Shown: in pieces, positions 37,959-48,003 of the stretch
Layout of the letters: each line of letters begins with the position of its first letter
Numbering within the stretch: position 1 is the first letter of the stretch
NCBI GenBank assembly: GCA_002731825.1
Contig: PCCS01000040.1
Coordinates: forward strand, 1 to 50,272
Length of the DNA stretch: 50,272 bases
Origin: Myxococcales bacterium
Lineage (GTDB): Bacteria > Myxococcota_A > Bradymonadia > UBA7976 > UBA1532
Reading direction: 5' to 3'
The notes under the pieces: generated by a model
Seen by the model: the letters and a program-made list of their open reading frames with translations, nothing else
What the model was told of the DNA's origin: nothing
The model's database searches: none
Program-made: the position numbers and the translations under genes

Positions 37959-38579
37959 ATGGCTACACTTCCTGTATACAACCTGAAGCGTGAAGAGGTC
38001 GGTTCGATAGAAGTATCGGATGCTATCTTTGCCGCCGAGGTCAAACGTCACCTTTTCTACGAGGTAATCAAGTGGCAACAGGCCAAACGTCGAGCCGGAA
38101 CGGCAGCGACCAAGGGTCGAAATGATGTTGCTGGTGGTGGTGCAAAACCCTATCGACAAAAGGGGACAGGCCGCGCGCGACAAGGTAGTCGGCGGGCGCC
38201 AAACCATGTCGGTGGTGGTGTCGTCCACGGGCCAACACCTCGCAGCTACGCGTATAACCTGAATAAGAAAGTCCGTAAAGGCGCAATGAAATCAGCGCTG
38301 AGTCTACGGGCGTCTCAGGCGAAGTTACTCGTGGTCGACAGTTTGGCTTTAGAGACACACCGGACGCGTGATGCAGCCCAGGTCTTCAAGGCACTGGCCC
38401 AAGGGAACGCGCTGGTCGTTGATGGGCCAAACCGGAACCTGGAGCTGGCCGTTGGCAACTTGCCAAAGGTCAAGTACCTCAGCATCGACGGTATGAATCT
38501 GTTCGACGTCCTCAAGTATGACCATCTCGTCATGACCGAGCCAACGGTTAGACGCTTGGAAGGAGCATTGGGACAATGA
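37959..38579 (+). CDS. rplD: 50S ribosomal protein L4
   Basis: The 206-residue protein has the L4 extended loop ([25 protein letters not shown]) that lines the exit tunnel, and the C-terminal [16 protein letters not shown]4 autoregulates the S10 operon in gammaproteobacteria. The gene follows rpsJ directly, in the slot where rplC would stand, and overlaps rplW by ATGA. Confidence 0.96.
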   Translation: MATLPVYNLKREEVGSIEVSDAIFAAEVKRHLFYEVIKWQQAKRRAGTAATKGRNDVAGGGAKPYRQKGTGRARQGSRRAPNHVGGGVVHGPTPRSYAYNLNKKVRKGAMKSALSLRASQAKLLVVDSLALETHRTRDAAQVFKALAQGNALVVDGPNRNLELAVGNLPKVKYLSIDGMNLFDVLKYDHLVMTEPTVRRLEGALGQ

Positions 38580-38905
38580 GCCACGCAGATATTTACACCG
38601 TGCTTCGAAAGCCCCTCGTCACCGAGAAGACGACCTTTCAAAAAGAAGACGACAATCAAATCTCGTTTCAGGTTCGCTCTGATGCCAACAAGATCGAGAT
38701 CCGACGCGCAGTTGAAAAACTCCTAGACGTCAAAGTGTCAGCCGTGAACACCATGGTCTACCGTGGGAAGTCGAAGCGACTGGGACGAACTATGGGTAAG
38801 CGCGCAAATTGGAAGAAAGCCGTTGTCACATTGGCGCCGGGCGAAGAGGTTGAGTTTTTCGAGGCCATTGAAAACCTCGACGAACTTGAGAGTCCGGAGG
38901 AGTAA
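38576..38905 (+). CDS. rplW: 50S ribosomal protein L23
   Basis: The 109-residue protein shows VLRKPLVTEKTT, FQVRSDANKIEIRRAVEKLLDVKVSAVNTM and RLGRTMGKRANWKKAVVTL, the standard L23 pattern. L23 sits at the tunnel exit and binds trigger factor and SRP. Its start overlaps the rplD stop by four bases. The acidic C-terminal tail is slightly long. Confidence 0.96.
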   Translation: MSHADIYTVLRKPLVTEKTTFQKEDDNQISFQVRSDANKIEIRRAVEKLLDVKVSAVNTMVYRGKSKRLGRTMGKRANWKKAVVTLAPGEEVEFFEAIENLDELESPEE

Positions 38906-38911
38906 GCCGAA

Positions 38912-39742
38912 ATGGGTGTCAAGAAGTATAAGCCAACGTCGCCTGGTCGACGGAATATGAGTTCGAGTGACTTTGCCAGCGTAACGGCTGCAAAGCCACA
39001 CAAGAAGCTCACCCAGTCGCTCAGCAAGGCCGCTGGCCGAAACGTATACGGGCGGATTACCGTTCGACGTCGTGGCGGTGGTCACAAGCGTCGATATCGC
39101 GTCATCGATTTTCGTCGCGACAAGTATGGTGTACCGGCGCGCGTCGAGTCCGTTGAGTATGATCCGAACCGGAGTGCCCGAATTGCCTTGCTCTGTTACG
39201 CAGACGGCGAACGTCGCTACATCCTCGCGCCGAAGGGGCTTGACGTAGGCGACAGTGTTGAGTCCAGCCGCAAGGCTGACATCAAGCCTGGCAATAGCCT
39301 TCCACTGCGGAATATCCCTGTTGGTACAACAGTCCACGCGGTCGAGATTAAAATCGGTGGCGGTGCAAAGCTCTGTCGAGCAGCAGGTGTTTCGGCACAG
39401 TTGCTCGCTAAGGAAGGTGACTGGGCGCAGCTCCGTTTACCATCCGGTGAGATGCGATTAATCCACTTAAACTGCCGGGCAACCATTGGCCAGGTGGGTA
39501 ACGAAGAACACGGTAATATCAAGCTTGGTAAAGCCGGCCGTAGCCGATGGCTCGGTCGACGCCCCAAGGTCCGTGGTGTTGCAATGAACCCAGTCGACCA
39601 TCCACATGGCGGTGGCGAAGGACGAACATCGGGTGGACGCCATCCGGTGAGTCCATGGGGTGTTCCAACAAAGGGTAAGCGGACTCGTAAGAATCGCCGC
39701 ACTGACCGCTTTATCGTTCGCCGCCGTGGCGGTGGGCGTTAG
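38912..39742 (+). CDS. rplB: 50S ribosomal protein L2
   Basis: The 276-residue protein has [23 protein letters not shown], the [19 protein letters not shown] segment and the peptidyl-transferase-centre loop [19 protein letters not shown] with its conserved His. The length is typical. It follows rplW after six bases. Confidence 0.97.
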   Translation: MGVKKYKPTSPGRRNMSSSDFASVTAAKPHKKLTQSLSKAAGRNVYGRITVRRRGGGHKRRYRVIDFRRDKYGVPARVESVEYDPNRSARIALLCYADGERRYILAPKGLDVGDSVESSRKADIKPGNSLPLRNIPVGTTVHAVEIKIGGGAKLCRAAGVSAQLLAKEGDWAQLRLPSGEMRLIHLNCRATIGQVGNEEHGNIKLGKAGRSRWLGRRPKVRGVAMNPVDHPHGGGEGRTSGGRHPVSPWGVPTKGKRTRKNRRTDRFIVRRRGGGR

Positions 39743-39753
39743 GAGAAACAAAG

Positions 39754-40032
39754 ATGACGCGTTCAATACGAAAAGGGCCGTTCGTTGATGACCACCTTTG
39801 GAAGAAGGTCGAGACGATGAACGAAAACGGCAAGAAGCAGACGATCAAGACGTGGTCTCGCCGGTCGACGATCATCCCGGAATTCATCGGACACACATTT
39901 GCCGTGCACAATGGCAATAAGTTCTGGCCGGTGTACGTGACTGAGAACATGGTTGGTCATAAACTTGGTGAGTTTGCACCGACACGAACTTACCGCGGCC
40001 ACGCTGCGGATAAGAAGGGCAAGAAGAGGTAA
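39754..40032 (+). CDS. rpsS: 30S ribosomal protein S19
   Basis: The 92-residue protein has [38 protein letters not shown] and [19 protein letters not shown], all standard for S19, which pairs with S13 in the head. The gene order rplB-rpsS-rplV is unchanged. Confidence 0.97.
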   Translation: MTRSIRKGPFVDDHLWKKVETMNENGKKQTIKTWSRRSTIIPEFIGHTFAVHNGNKFWPVYVTENMVGHKLGEFAPTRTYRGHAADKKGKKR

Positions 40033-40038
40033 TCAGGA

Positions 40039-40365
40039 ATGAGAGCTAAACTCAGATACCTTCGCGTTTCCGCGCGCAAAACACGCTTGGTCGTTGACCT
40101 TGTGCGTGGCAAAGGGGTTGGTGAAGCAATCAATATCTTGACCTTCACCCGACGTGCGGCGTGCGAACCTGTACGGAAATTGATCGAGAGCGCAATCGCA
40201 AATGCAGAGGCAAAGAATGCCGATGTCGATCGCCTCTATGTAGACACTATCACCGTTGATGAAGGTCCTACATTGCGCCGGTTTCGACCACGCGCTATGG
40301 GCCGAGCAACACGAATCAACAAGAGAACGAGTCACGTAACGTGTGTACTCGCTGAGCGTAACTAG
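40039..40365 (+). CDS. rplV: 50S ribosomal protein L22
   Basis: The 108-residue protein has LRYLRVSARKTRLVVDLVRGK and the tunnel hairpin with RRFRPRAMGRATRINKRTSH. It is standard length. It starts six bases after rpsS with AGGA in front. Confidence 0.97.
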   Translation: MRAKLRYLRVSARKTRLVVDLVRGKGVGEAINILTFTRRAACEPVRKLIESAIANAEAKNADVDRLYVDTITVDEGPTLRRFRPRAMGRATRINKRTSHVTCVLAERN

Positions 40366-40374
40366 GAGTCGATC

Positions 40375-41031
40375 GTGGGTCAGAAGACGCATCCAATTGG
40401 TTTCCGTTTGGGTATTATCCGTTCATGGAGTTCCAAGTGGTACGAGGAAAAGCGATATGCTGAATGGCTTCATGAAGACCTTCAGTTACGACGCTTTATT
40501 AAGAAGAAATTATACCACGCCGGTGTCTCGCGTATTGAAATAGAGCGCATGGCAACTAAGGTGAAAATCAGCATTTACACAGCGCGCCCAGGTATTGTTA
40601 TCGGGAAGCGAGGTGCAGGTGCAGATGACCTGAAGCGTGATATCGAAAAACTGTCGAACGGTGAGGTGTTTCTGAACATCCAAGAGATCCGTAAGGCAGA
40701 GCTAGACGCAACGTTGGTCGCAGAAAACGTTGCTGCTCAGCTTGAGCGACGGGTTGCTTTTCGACGCGCCCTCAAAAAGGCCATGCAAACGGGCATGAAA
40801 TTTGGAGCCAAGGGTTTCAAGATTTCGGCTTCTGGTCGATTGGGTGGCGCTGAAATGGGCCGATTTGAGCGATATCATGACGGTCGAGTGCCGTTGCATA
40901 CGCTCAGAGCAGATATTGACTACGGCACAGCGATTGCGAACACGACGTATGGCGTCATCGGAATCAAATGCTGGATATTTAAGGGTGAGGTTCACGCCGA
41001 CAAAGGCGGGAACAATACTCAGCGGCGTTAA
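40375..41031 (+). CDS. rpsC: 30S ribosomal protein S3
   Basis: The 218-residue protein starts at GTG behind AGGAG. It has [12 protein letters not shown], the KH-domain loop [13 protein letters not shown] and the C-terminal [11 protein letters not shown]3 lines the mRNA entry channel. Length and position between rplV and rplP are normal. Confidence 0.97.
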   Translation: MGQKTHPIGFRLGIIRSWSSKWYEEKRYAEWLHEDLQLRRFIKKKLYHAGVSRIEIERMATKVKISIYTARPGIVIGKRGAGADDLKRDIEKLSNGEVFLNIQEIRKAELDATLVAENVAAQLERRVAFRRALKKAMQTGMKFGAKGFKISASGRLGGAEMGRFERYHDGRVPLHTLRADIDYGTAIANTTYGVIGIKCWIFKGEVHADKGGNNTQRR

Positions 41032-41046
41032 TGGTAGGTAAGAGAC

Positions 41047-41457
41047 ATGCTTTCTCCTAAGAAAACAAAATTTCGGAAGCAGATGAAAGGTCGCATCCGT
41101 GGCTCAGCCAAGGGTGGAACCGATGTGCATTTCGGAGAATACGGATTACAAGCGATCACGAGTGGTCGGGTGACCGCCCGACAAATTGAGGCCGCTCGTA
41201 TTGCGATGACTCGTCACGTAAAACGTCAGGGAAAAATCTGGATTAGAGTTTTCCCAGACAAGCCGATCTCAAAGAAACCTGCCGAAACCCGTATGGGTAA
41301 AGGTAAAGGTGCAGTCGACCATTGGGTTGCTGTCGTGAAGCGCGGTCGAATTATGTACGAGATGGATGGCGTGCCTGAAGATTTAGCTCGAGAAGCTTTG
41401 CGATTGGCTGCACACAAGCTGCCTATCAAGACGCGCTTCTTGAAACGAGGTCAGTGA
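41047..41457 (+). CDS. rplP: 50S ribosomal protein L16
   Basis: The 136-residue protein has [41 protein letters not shown] and [22 protein letters not shown]16 organises the peptidyl-transferase and A-site region. The arginine in MKGR that YcfD-type oxygenases hydroxylate in some bacteria lies further along and cannot be assessed for modification. Confidence 0.97.
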   Translation: MLSPKKTKFRKQMKGRIRGSAKGGTDVHFGEYGLQAITSGRVTARQIEAARIAMTRHVKRQGKIWIRVFPDKPISKKPAETRMGKGKGAVDHWVAVVKRGRIMYEMDGVPEDLAREALRLAAHKLPIKTRFLKRGQ

Positions 41458-41459
41458 TC

Positions 41460-41666
41460 ATGAATGCGAACGAATTACGCGAAAAGAGTATCGAGGACCT
41501 GCGCGAGTTAAATGATGAGCGTCGGCGAGAGCTTTTTGATCTGCGCTTCAAGCACTACACAGGTCAATTGCTGGACACTGCGTCCTTAAAGAAAACACGG
41601 CGGGAAATTGCCCGCATAGAGACGGTCTTGCGCGAACTTGAAGTTGCACAGTCCGCAGGCGCCTAG
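41460..41666 (+). CDS. rpmC: 50S ribosomal protein L29
   Basis: The 68-residue protein has [26 protein letters not shown] and the second helix with [17 protein letters not shown] prefer ATG 41460, nine bases after GAGG; a GTG two codons earlier overlaps the rplP stop. L29 is a two-helix protein next to L23 at the tunnel exit. Confidence 0.95.
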   Translation: MNANELREKSIEDLRELNDERRRELFDLRFKHYTGQLLDTASLKKTRREIARIETVLRELEVAQSAGA

Positions 41667-41683
41667 GTTACGGAGTCAGAGCG

Positions 41684-41953
41684 ATGAGTGAGAATACGGA
41701 AAAGCGTCGCAACATCAAGACCCGAACGGGCGTTGTTGTGAGTGACAGAATGAACAAGACCATCGTCGTGCAGCTCGACAAGCTGGTGATGCACCCGATT
41801 TATAAGAAGTTTGTTCGACGTCGAGTGAAATATAAGGTTCACGACGAGGGGAATGAAGCACGTGTAGGCGATACAGTGCTCATCGAAGAAACTCGACCTA
41901 TCAGCCGTCATAAACGATGGCGCGTGAAGTCGATTACACACAGAGCAGCTTAG
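41684..41953 (+). CDS. rpsQ: 30S ribosomal protein S17
   Basis: The 89-residue protein has [51 protein letters not shown] and a normal length. It lies between rpmC and rplN as expected. Confidence 0.96.
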   Translation: MSENTEKRRNIKTRTGVVVSDRMNKTIVVQLDKLVMHPIYKKFVRRRVKYKVHDEGNEARVGDTVLIEETRPISRHKRWRVKSITHRAA

Positions 41954-41996
41954 TACTGATGACTGGTCCGATGGGGCCGGTGCAAGGAGAACAGTC

Positions 41997-42365
41997 GTGA
42001 TACAGATGCAAAGTATGCTCACGGCAGCCGACAACTCTGGTGCAAAAAAGCTCCAGTGTATCAAGGTGCTAGGTGGGTCAAAGCGTAAGTATGCGTCTAT
42101 TGGTGACATTATTGTAGTGAGCATCAAAGAGGCATTACCTAACTCGCGCGTTAAGAAGGGTGACCTTAAGCGCGCAGTCGTGGTGCGCACGAAGAAAGAA
42201 ATACGTAGGGCAGATGGTTCGCACATCAAGTTCGATGTGAATTCAGCCGTCCTGATTAATGACGCGAATGAGCCTGTCGGCACACGTATTTTTGGACCGG
42301 TTGCTCGTGAGCTGCGAGCCCGAAAATTTATGAAGATTGTTTCGCTTGCCCCAGAAGTACTCTGA
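41997..42365 (+). CDS. rplN: 50S ribosomal protein L14
   Basis: The 122-residue protein starts at GTG after AAGGAG and has [51 protein letters not shown] and [11 protein letters not shown]. Length and sequence are standard. Confidence 0.97.
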   Translation: MIQMQSMLTAADNSGAKKLQCIKVLGGSKRKYASIGDIIVVSIKEALPNSRVKKGDLKRAVVVRTKKEIRRADGSHIKFDVNSAVLINDANEPVGTRIFGPVARELRARKFMKIVSLAPEVL

Positions 42366-42398
42366 GGGCTGGTCGGCTGACCTGCGAAGGACGAAGAA

Positions 42399-42773
42399 AT
42401 GCACGTTAAAACTGGAGATAAAGTTCAGGTAATCGTCGGTAAGGACAAGGGCGAGGTTGGCAGCGTAGTACGCGTTGACAGCCGAAAAGGCCGAGTCGTT
42501 GTTGAGGGACTGAACATGGTCAAGCGTCACAAAAAGCCAGGACCGGATGGTTCAGAGGGTGGCATCGTGGACAAGGAAGCGTTCTTGGACGTGTCAAATG
42601 TCCTGTTGTTCTCTGAAGAGTTGGGTCGGGGCGTTCGTACGCAAGTCCGCTACGTCGGCAAGGATGGAAATCAATTCCCGTCCAAATCCGAAGCTGCGGC
42701 GAGCTACGGTGATTCGAGTGGCAAGGTAACCAAGGTGCGTTTTTGCGCCAAGACAGGTGAGGTGTTCGAATGA
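42399..42773 (+). CDS. rplX: 50S ribosomal protein L24, with C-terminal-half insertion
   Basis: The first 70 residues are typical ([48 protein letters not shown]). The protein has 124 residues, about 20 more than usual. The extra part lies around residues 88-108, before the conserved ending [14 protein letters not shown]24 starts 50S assembly. The stop overlaps the rplE start by ATGA. Confidence 0.95.
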   Translation: MHVKTGDKVQVIVGKDKGEVGSVVRVDSRKGRVVVEGLNMVKRHKKPGPDGSEGGIVDKEAFLDVSNVLLFSEELGRGVRTQVRYVGKDGNQFPSKSEAAASYGDSSGKVTKVRFCAKTGEVFE

Positions 42774-43330
42774 GCGCGCCACGATTGAAAAAACAGTACG
42801 ATGAGCAAGTGCGCGGTGCGCTTCGGGATGAATTCAAATATGAAAATCCCCACCAAGTACCCAAGCTCGTCAAAATCGTTGCCAACATGGGCCTCGGTGA
42901 GGCTGTGCAAAACCCAAAGATTATTGAGGGTGCACAGCGTGAGCTAAGCGCGATTGCTGGGCAAAAGGCGGTTGTCACGAAGGCAAAGAAGTCCATCGCG
43001 ACCTTCAAGTTACGTCAGGGTATGCCAATCGGCTGTTCTGTCACCTTGAGACAAGAGCGAATGTGGGAATTTCTAGATCGTTTGGTCAGCATTGCGCTGC
43101 CACGTGTCCGTGACTTCCGCGGGATCAATCCTAAAGGGTTCGATGGGAAGGGCAACTTTTCCATGGGGATCAAGGAACATATCATCTTCCATGAGATTGA
43201 TTACGACAAGGTAGATAAGATTAAGGGCCTGAATATCACGTTTGTGACGACGGCTAAGACTGATGAAGAGGGTCGCGCTCTACTACGCCAGCTCGGTATG
43301 CCATTTCGGCAAGCCGGTGGGGCCAAGTAA
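42770..43330 (+). CDS. rplE: 50S ribosomal protein L5
   Basis: The 186-residue protein has [48 protein letters not shown] and the [17 protein letters not shown] segment. It binds 5S rRNA. It overlaps rplX by four bases. The usual next gene, rpsN, is absent: 90 bases lead straight to rpsH. Confidence 0.97.
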   Translation: MSAPRLKKQYDEQVRGALRDEFKYENPHQVPKLVKIVANMGLGEAVQNPKIIEGAQRELSAIAGQKAVVTKAKKSIATFKLRQGMPIGCSVTLRQERMWEFLDRLVSIALPRVRDFRGINPKGFDGKGNFSMGIKEHIIFHEIDYDKVDKIKGLNITFVTTAKTDEEGRALLRQLGMPFRQAGGAK

Positions 43331-43353
43331 CGTCGCGTTCTGTTTGAAGGGAT

Positions 43354-43375
43354 GAGGCGCCGCGTTGCGCGCCTC
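43354..43375 (+). other. Hairpin in the rplE-rpsH gap where rpsN would lie
   Basis: GAGGCGC (43354-43360) pairs perfectly with GCGCCTC (43369-43375). There is no T-tract. It occupies the 90-base gap left between rplE and rpsH and could stabilise or process the message. Confidence 0.5.
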
Positions 43376-43420
43376 GAAGTGTTGTCAAGTTAGGCAACCC
43401 ATAGAGTAAGGAATAAACCG

Positions 43421-43819
43421 ATGGGAATGACCGATCCGATTGCCGACCTGCTGACCCGTATACGGAATGCATCGGCGGTTAATCATGAAAAGGTACTCAT
43501 TCCGGCTTCTAATTTGAAGCTCCGGATCGTCAACCTCCTAATGCAGGAAGGTTTTGTTCGGAATTTCAAGATCGTCAAGGATAACCGCCAGGATGTCATT
43601 TGCGTATACCTCAAGTACATGCATGACAATTCACCGGTGATTACGCACCTTGAGCGTATCTCGAAGCCTGGGCGGCGAGCCTATGTGAAAGCCAAAAACA
43701 TCCCGAGTGTCCGCAGTGGCCTGGGAGTTGCCATATTATCGACATCACGCGGTGTAATGACCGACGCGCAGGCAAGAGCATTGCACCTGGGCGGCGAACA
43801 CATCTGCTCCGTCTGGTAA
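43421..43819 (+). CDS. rpsH: 30S ribosomal protein S8
   Basis: The 132-residue protein has MTDPIADLLTRIRNA, the LMQEGFVRNFKIV segment, SKPGRRAYVKAKNIPSVRSGLG and the C-terminal GGEHICSVW. In E. coli S8 represses the spc operon. AAGGA precedes the ATG. Confidence 0.97.
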   Translation: MGMTDPIADLLTRIRNASAVNHEKVLIPASNLKLRIVNLLMQEGFVRNFKIVKDNRQDVICVYLKYMHDNSPVITHLERISKPGRRAYVKAKNIPSVRSGLGVAILSTSRGVMTDAQARALHLGGEHICSVW

Positions 43820-43843
43820 TAGGCCTGAAGAAAGGAATTAGTG

Positions 43844-44383
43844 ATGTCTCGTATCGGCAAGCTTCCCGTTAAGATACCCAACGGTGTAACCGTTGAGTAC
43901 AGCGACGGAAAGTTCAGTGCAAAGGGACCCAAGGGCGAGCTCACGCAGACGATGCCGCCACTTGTATCGGTTGAAAATAACGAAGGCCAGCTTTTGGTCT
44001 CACGTGCCAACGACGGTCGGGAAGCGAGAGCCATGCACGGCCTTGCCCGCTCCTTGGTTTTCAATTCGGTTGAAGGCGTATCGACTGGCTTCACAAAGTC
44101 GTTGGATATCATCGGCGTCGGTTACCGCTGTCAGGCTAAGGGTGAATACCTCATCTTCAGCCTGGGATACAGTCACCCGATTTACTATGAGCTTCCATCC
44201 GGAATCGAAGCCAAACTCGCATCACCGACTCAGCTCGCTTTGAGCGGCGTCGATAAGCAATTGGTCGGTAAAACGGCGGCGGAAATTCGCAGCTTTCGTC
44301 CACCCGAGCCGTACAAAGGTAAGGGTATTAAGTACAGTGACGAAGTGATTCGACGTAAGGAAGGCAAGTCTGGCGCCCGTTAG
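43844..44383 (+). CDS. rplF: 50S ribosomal protein L6
   Basis: The 179-residue protein has [16 protein letters not shown], the middle [20 protein letters not shown] and the C-terminal signature [24 protein letters not shown] use ATG 43844, seven bases after AAGGA; the GTG just before it is too close to the ribosome site. Confidence 0.96.
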   Translation: MSRIGKLPVKIPNGVTVEYSDGKFSAKGPKGELTQTMPPLVSVENNEGQLLVSRANDGREARAMHGLARSLVFNSVEGVSTGFTKSLDIIGVGYRCQAKGEYLIFSLGYSHPIYYELPSGIEAKLASPTQLALSGVDKQLVGKTAAEIRSFRPPEPYKGKGIKYSDEVIRRKEGKSGAR

Positions 44384-44406
44384 GGGTCGGTCTTGAGGTG
44401 ACTGAA

Positions 44407-44775
44407 GTGGCTATTAAGAATAAAAAAGAAGCGTCACGGCAGAGACGAAAGCGGTCCATCCGTCAGCGTATTCGCGGCACAGAGCAGCGACCACGCCTTT
44501 CGGTTTTTCGCTCGAATAAGCACATTTATGCGCAGGTCATCGATGATGTCAGTGGAAAGACGATTGCGTCTGCCTCGAGTCAGTCTGCCACCATTCGAGA
44601 GCAACTCGATGGGAAGAAGAAGACAGAGGTCGCTGAGCTGGTCGGTCAAACGATCGCAACTATGTGTAAGGACAAAGAGATTGGCGCGGTCGTATTTGAC
44701 CGTAACGGATTCATCTATCACGGGCGTGTAAAAGCTGTGGCAGAGGGCGCAAGAAGCGGCGGATTGACCTTTTAA
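44407..44775 (+). CDS. rplR: 50S ribosomal protein L18
   Basis: The 122-residue protein has [37 protein letters not shown] and the C-terminal [25 protein letters not shown] start at GTG 44407, eight bases after GAGG, where L18 proteins usually begin; GTG 44398 is an alternative. It binds 5S rRNA. An unusual 152-base gap with its own promoter follows. Confidence 0.95.
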   Translation: MAIKNKKEASRQRRKRSIRQRIRGTEQRPRLSVFRSNKHIYAQVIDDVSGKTIASASSQSATIREQLDGKKKTEVAELVGQTIATMCKDKEIGAVVFDRNGFIYHGRVKAVAEGARSGGLTF

Positions 44776-44797
44776 TCAAGGGGATTTGCTGAAAATA

Positions 44798-44826
44798 CCG
44801 GAATTTTCCGGCTGTCTCATCGACAG
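44798..44826 (+). other. Two adjacent hairpins in the rplR-rpsE gap
   Basis: The palindrome CCGGAATTTTCCGG (44798-44811) is followed directly by CTGTC pairing with GACAG (44812-44826). Both end just before the TTGACA box. They may separate two transcription segments, though no T-tract is present. Confidence 0.45.
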
Positions 44827-44828
44827 AG

Positions 44829-44858
44829 TTGACAAATATAAGCTGAATACGCTAGAAG
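44829..44858 (+). promoter_or_regulatory. Putative internal promoter for rpsE-secY-alpha genes
   Basis: A perfect TTGACA (44829-44834) stands 18 bases before TAGAAG (44853-44858). The start would lie about 65 bases before rpsE. The surrounding 152-base gap, in a cluster where most gaps are under 40 bases, supports a functional element. Confidence 0.45.
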
Positions 44859-44927
44859 GTCGCCCCCGTTGTGGGTGGAAATGACCATTGGCTTTTCTGA
44901 ATTAATTCGAGTTTTGGAGCGGACACG

Positions 44928-45437
44928 TTGGCTATTCAAAACCAAGTAGAAAATGATCTACTCGACAAAGTAGTAGACATTAATCGTGTGTCGAAGGTCG
45001 TCAAAGGCGGCCGGCGCTTTAGTTTCAGCGCGCTGGTTGTTGTTGGAGATGGCAACGGCAGTGTTGGTGTCGCGATGGGTAAGGCCAATGAGGTCCCCGA
45101 CGCGATACGTAAAGGCAATGAACGAGCGCGCAAAGCGATGTTTGACGTCCCTGTCATCAACGGAACGATTCCGCATGACATCGTCGGCCATCACGGCGCA
45201 GGCCGGGTGTTATTGAGACCCGCGAGTGAAGGTACGGGTGTTATCGCCGGTGGTCCTGTTCGCGCAGTACTCGAAGCAGCCGGCATTCGTAATGTGCTGA
45301 CCAAGTCGCTTGGAACGAGTAATGCAAATAACGTCGTTCGGGCAACCGTCAACGCATTGCAACAGCTTGTTTCGCCCGCTGACATGGCATCACGTCGTGG
45401 CAAATCGTTAGAAGAAATTGGCCATATCACGCCCTAG
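44928..45437 (+). CDS. rpsE: 30S ribosomal protein S5
   Basis: The 169-residue protein starts at TTG eight bases after GGAG. It has [45 protein letters not shown], and the C-terminal domain with [20 protein letters not shown]5 secures decoding accuracy. It is separated from rplR by a promoter-bearing gap. Confidence 0.96.
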   Translation: MAIQNQVENDLLDKVVDINRVSKVVKGGRRFSFSALVVVGDGNGSVGVAMGKANEVPDAIRKGNERARKAMFDVPVINGTIPHDIVGHHGAGRVLLRPASEGTGVIAGGPVRAVLEAAGIRNVLTKSLGTSNANNVVRATVNALQQLVSPADMASRRGKSLEEIGHITP

Positions 45438-45457
45438 GCAACGGAGGCAAGAAGGAC

Positions 45458-45643
45458 ATGAGTAAAGTACGTGTCATTCAGAGGAAGAGCGGCATTGGGC
45501 GTTCTGAGAAACAGCGGGCAACACTCCGCGGACTTGGGCTTAAGAAACTGAACCAAGAGAGCGTCCTGGAGGATACTCCGGCGGTGCGAGGCATGATCAA
45601 TGCCGTCAGCCACTTGGTTTCGTTCGAGATGGTGGAAGATTAA
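45458..45643 (+). CDS. rpmD: 50S ribosomal protein L30
   Basis: The 61-residue protein has [30 protein letters not shown] and ends with [16 protein letters not shown], standard for bacterial L30. It lies between rpsE and rplO as usual, four bases before rplO. Confidence 0.95.
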   Translation: MSKVRVIQRKSGIGRSEKQRATLRGLGLKKLNQESVLEDTPAVRGMINAVSHLVSFEMVED

Positions 45644-45647
45644 GATC

Positions 45648-46100
45648 ATGAGTGAGCTAAGCAATTTGACGCCTGCTCCCGGTGCCGTCCGAAAGAAAAA
45701 GCGGATCGGTCGTGGCGAGTCATCAGGATGGGGTAAAACGGCAGGTTCGGGTCATAAAGGCCAGAAAGCACGCCGCGGTGGTGGTAAACCAGCACCAGGC
45801 TTTGAGGGCGGTCAAATGCCTCTGGCTCGACGTTTGCCAAAGCGTGGCTTTGTGCCCCGCAACCGCACTGAGTATGCGGTCATTAACCTGGCGTCCTTTG
45901 AGGGTCTAGATGAGTCGGTTGTCATCGACCTGGAATACCTCAAAGCCAATGGTAAGGTAAAGAAAGGCCCAGATCGCTTAAAGATTTTAGGCCAGGGCAA
46001 CGTCACAGCGGCATTTACCGTTCGTGCGCACAAGTTCAGTAGCTCAGCAGCCGAAAAAATTACGGCTGCGGGTGGAACAGTTGAATTGGTCGAGAAGTAA
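45648..46100 (+). CDS. rplO: 50S ribosomal protein L15
   Basis: The 150-residue protein begins MSELSNLTPAPGAVRKKKRIGRG and carries the Gly/Lys-rich stretch SGHKGQKARRGGGKPAPGFEGGQMPLARRLPKRGF. ATG 45648 fits the family. The open frame extends 16 codons upstream into rpmD but is not conserved. Confidence 0.96.
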   Translation: MSELSNLTPAPGAVRKKKRIGRGESSGWGKTAGSGHKGQKARRGGGKPAPGFEGGQMPLARRLPKRGFVPRNRTEYAVINLASFEGLDESVVIDLEYLKANGKVKKGPDRLKILGQGNVTAAFTVRAHKFSSSAAEKITAAGGTVELVEK

Positions 46101-46112
46101 GGCGGATAGACC

Positions 46113-47438
46113 GTGGACACCATAATCAAAATCTTTCAGATAGCCGAATTACGGCGACGGATCATGTTCACTCTGTCGTTGTTGGCCGTTTATCGTATTG
46201 GTGTCTTTGTGACGCTTCCGGGCGTAGACCGGGCCGCGATGTCCAAGTTCATGGCCAGTCAAACACAGGGTTTCCTGGGTCTCTTCAATATGTTCAGTGG
46301 CGGTGCTATTGAGCAATTGAGCGTGTTCGCGCTCGGCATTATGCCGTACATTTCGGCGTCGATTATTTTCCAGTTGTTAACGGTTGTCATACCGACGCTT
46401 GATCGTCTGAACAAAGAAGGCGAGCAGGGACGAAAGAAAATCAATCAGTGGACCCGTTATGCAACGGTCGCTCTGTCGGTCGTGCAAGGGTTCTTCATCG
46501 CGTCGTACCTCGAGAATCTCAACTCCCAAAGTGGAGTGGGTCAAATCGTTCGGAACCCAGACGCGTTTTTCTACTTCATGACCGTTCTAACACTGACGGC
46601 TGGTAGTACATTTATCATGTGGCTCGGTGAGCAAATTACCGAACGGGGCATTGGCAATGGGATGAGTCTGATCATCTTTGCTGGAATCGTCGCAGGCCTT
46701 CCCGATGCTTTGGTACAAATCAGCTCTCAGTTTAATAATGAGACCATGGATCTGATGACCTTGATTGCACTGTGCGGCGTTGTATATGCCGTCATCGCCT
46801 TCATCGTATTTGTCGAACGCGGCCAGCGGCGGATCCCTGTGCAGTACGCAAAGAGGCTGGTCGGGAACCGAGTCGGGGCAGCGCAATCGACGCATCTACC
46901 ACTTCGAGTGAACATGGCAGGTGTTATTCCGCCTATCTTCGCCTCATCTATACTGATGTTTCCACAGACCATTCTGAGCTGGACCGACGCCGGTTGGGCT
47001 GTTGGTTTAAGAAACGCATTGATGATCGGCGACTGGCGCTACATGTTGATGTTTAGTGCTCTGAACATCTTCTTCTGTTTTTTCTACACGGCGGTCATGT
47101 TTAATCCCGTCGATGTCGCCGAGAACCTGAAGAAGTTTGGTGGGTACATCCCAGGGATTAGACCTGGCGCAAAAACAGCTGAATATATCGATCACGTTTT
47201 GACACGTCTGACCTTTGGCGGTGCGATTTATGTCGCAGCGGTGTGCGTCGTGCCGATGTTAGTGCAGGATCAGTTCAAAGTGTCGTTCTATTTTGGTGGG
47301 ACCTCACTGTTAATTATTGTCTCTGTCGCGCTGGACACAGTGCAGCAGATCGAAAGCCATTTAATTTCGAGAGATTACGAAGGGCTTTCTAATGAGCGTG
47401 GATCCAGAATAAGAAGCCGCGGACAAGACGCAGCTTAA
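46113..47438 (+). CDS. secY: Preprotein translocase subunit SecY
   Basis: The 441-residue channel protein has ten hydrophobic helices. The plug and gate region is seen in [32 protein letters not shown], followed by the cytoplasmic loops with [10 protein letters not shown] and [12 protein letters not shown]. It starts at GTG. It pairs with SecE encoded near 22.4 kb. Downstream, adk, map and infA are not found; rpmJ follows directly. Confidence 0.96.
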   Translation: MDTIIKIFQIAELRRRIMFTLSLLAVYRIGVFVTLPGVDRAAMSKFMASQTQGFLGLFNMFSGGAIEQLSVFALGIMPYISASIIFQLLTVVIPTLDRLNKEGEQGRKKINQWTRYATVALSVVQGFFIASYLENLNSQSGVGQIVRNPDAFFYFMTVLTLTAGSTFIMWLGEQITERGIGNGMSLIIFAGIVAGLPDALVQISSQFNNETMDLMTLIALCGVVYAVIAFIVFVERGQRRIPVQYAKRLVGNRVGAAQSTHLPLRVNMAGVIPPIFASSILMFPQTILSWTDAGWAVGLRNALMIGDWRYMLMFSALNIFFCFFYTAVMFNPVDVAENLKKFGGYIPGIRPGAKTAEYIDHVLTRLTFGGAIYVAAVCVVPMLVQDQFKVSFYFGGTSLLIIVSVALDTVQQIESHLISRDYEGLSNERGSRIRSRGQDAA

Positions 47439-47483
47439 TCTGGACAACGCGAAACGTTAAAGAGAAGAAATGGGAGCAGACCA

Positions 47484-47597
47484 ATGAAGGTACGTGCTTC
47501 AGTAAAACCAATGTGTGACAAGTGCAGGGTAATTAAGCGGCACGGAGTGATCCGAGTGATCTGCGAAAACCCAAGACACAAACAGCGCCAGGGCTGA
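47484..47597 (+). CDS. rpmJ: 50S ribosomal protein L36, zinc-binding form
   Basis: This 37-residue protein reads [20 protein letters not shown] and continues to a QRQG end. Cys11, Cys14, Cys27 and His32 form the zinc ribbon of the C+ type. GGGAG lies seven bases before the ATG. It stands between secY and rpsM; infA is absent here. Confidence 0.93.
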   Translation: MKVRASVKPMCDKCRVIKRHGVIRVICENPRHKQRQG

Positions 47598-47619
47598 GAC
47601 GCCTGCAGGAGACAACAAA

Positions 47620-47988
47620 ATGGCACGTATTGCCGGTGTCGACCTTCCGCGTAACAAGCGGATTATCGTAGCTTTGACCTATATTCACGGAATTGGGCGT
47701 ACTACATCTCAAGAGATCATTGAGAAATGTGGTTTAGACCCAGACCTCCGCAGCGACTCTCTATCTGAGGTTGATGTGCGTAACATCCGTCAGGTCATCG
47801 AAGACAATTTCAAGGTTGAGGGTGATTTGAGACGCCAGGTTCAATTGAACATCAAGCGTCTCAAAGACCTGGGTTCCTATCGTGGCCTGCGGCATCGACG
47901 TGGCTTGCCCGTCCGTGGTCAGCGGACGAAAACCAATGCACGCACGCGGAAAGGTCCACGTCGTACTGTAACCAAGAAGAAGAAGTAA
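47620..47988 (+). CDS. rpsM: 30S ribosomal protein S13
   Basis: The 122-residue protein has [31 protein letters not shown], the [46 protein letters not shown] segment and a lysine-rich end. It contacts tRNA and S19. AGGAG lies upstream. Confidence 0.97.
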   Translation: MARIAGVDLPRNKRIIVALTYIHGIGRTTSQEIIEKCGLDPDLRSDSLSEVDVRNIRQVIEDNFKVEGDLRRQVQLNIKRLKDLGSYRGLRHRRGLPVRGQRTKTNARTRKGPRRTVTKKKK

Positions 47989-48003
47989 GGCGCGGGTAGA
48001 GAT

